Positions 63,920 through 64,000 of a DNA stretch of 64,000 bases are shown piece after piece. This stretch comes from Thamnidium elegans (Eukaryota; Mucoromycota; Mucoromycetes; Mucorales; Mucoraceae): assembly GCA_025201345.1 (NCBI GenBank), contig JAIXMG010000027.1, positions 445,124-509,123 on the forward strand, written 5' to 3'. The notes beneath the pieces were generated by a model, which was not told the DNA's origin, did not search any database, and saw nothing but the letters and a program-made list of their open reading frames with translations. Made by a program: the position numbers and the translations under genes. Each line of letters opens with the position of its first letter. Positions within the stretch are counted from its first letter, which is position 1.

Positions 63920-64000
63920 ATTATATTTGCGTTTTTAAAATAAAAGTAGAATGTTTTTTTTTTCTAAAGTAAAAAAGTTCCTTTAAATACAATTTTAAAT

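Overview
This window looks like a transposon graveyard from a filamentous fungus, most likely an early-diverging (Mucoromycota-type) one. The evidence is very AT-rich DNA, short spliceosomal introns of about 50-67 nt, Ty3/gypsy elements with and without chromodomains, Tc1/mariner, CACTA-like and piggyBac-like DNA transposons, and a eukaryotic tRNA-His with a Pol III terminator. Only two short intron-containing genes near the right half (51154-51747 and 62924-63919, both minus) look like host genes. Almost everything else is mobile DNA, much of it nested.

Layout. 1-4600: a Tc1 relic, then an unclassified 3.1-kb element with ~235-bp terminal inverted repeats (685-3831) that carries a small two-exon AT-hook protein. 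4600-9620: a hairpin element and at least four LTR-like copies of one family in alternating orientation, forming large palindromes, then a solo LTR of a second family ('W' below). 9757-26129: a tRNA-His gene whose upstream flank has been hit repeatedly by LTR retrotransposons. A 9.3-kb Ty3/gypsy element ('G1', 9839-19184) and a second one ('G2', 19188-25123) lie one base apart in the original target, and a possible third LTR starts one further base away. G1 contains, between gag and pol, an antisense DDE transposase with a C-terminal chromodomain flanked by 250-bp direct repeats.

26130-30644: a CACTA-like fragment, then a piggyBac-like transposase split by a solo W LTR, which is itself split by an apparently intact Tc1 element. 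30645-49250: three chromodomain gypsy elements. C and D are near-identical minus-strand copies. E is a plus-strand element interrupted by D with a clean 5-bp target duplication. 49251-53300: a Tc1 element interrupted by an LTR-like insertion, a truncated host gene and a broken DDE transposase. 53409-56430: a W solo LTR containing a complete non-autonomous CACTA-like element and an inverted second W solo LTR. 57155-58597: a CACTA terminus fused to a CACTA-transposase-like pseudogene. 59392-61508: a W LTR split by a Tc1 pseudogene element. 61500-62700: satellite-like repeats. 62924-63919: a multi-exon gene of unknown function.

The target site duplications (TCTT, TTCT, ATTGC, ATCCT, GAGGT, ATTGG, CTA, TA) give a readable order of insertions. 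The two chromodomain-free gypsy elements sit where Ty3-type Pol III targeting would put them, while the three chromodomain elements lie inside other repeats.
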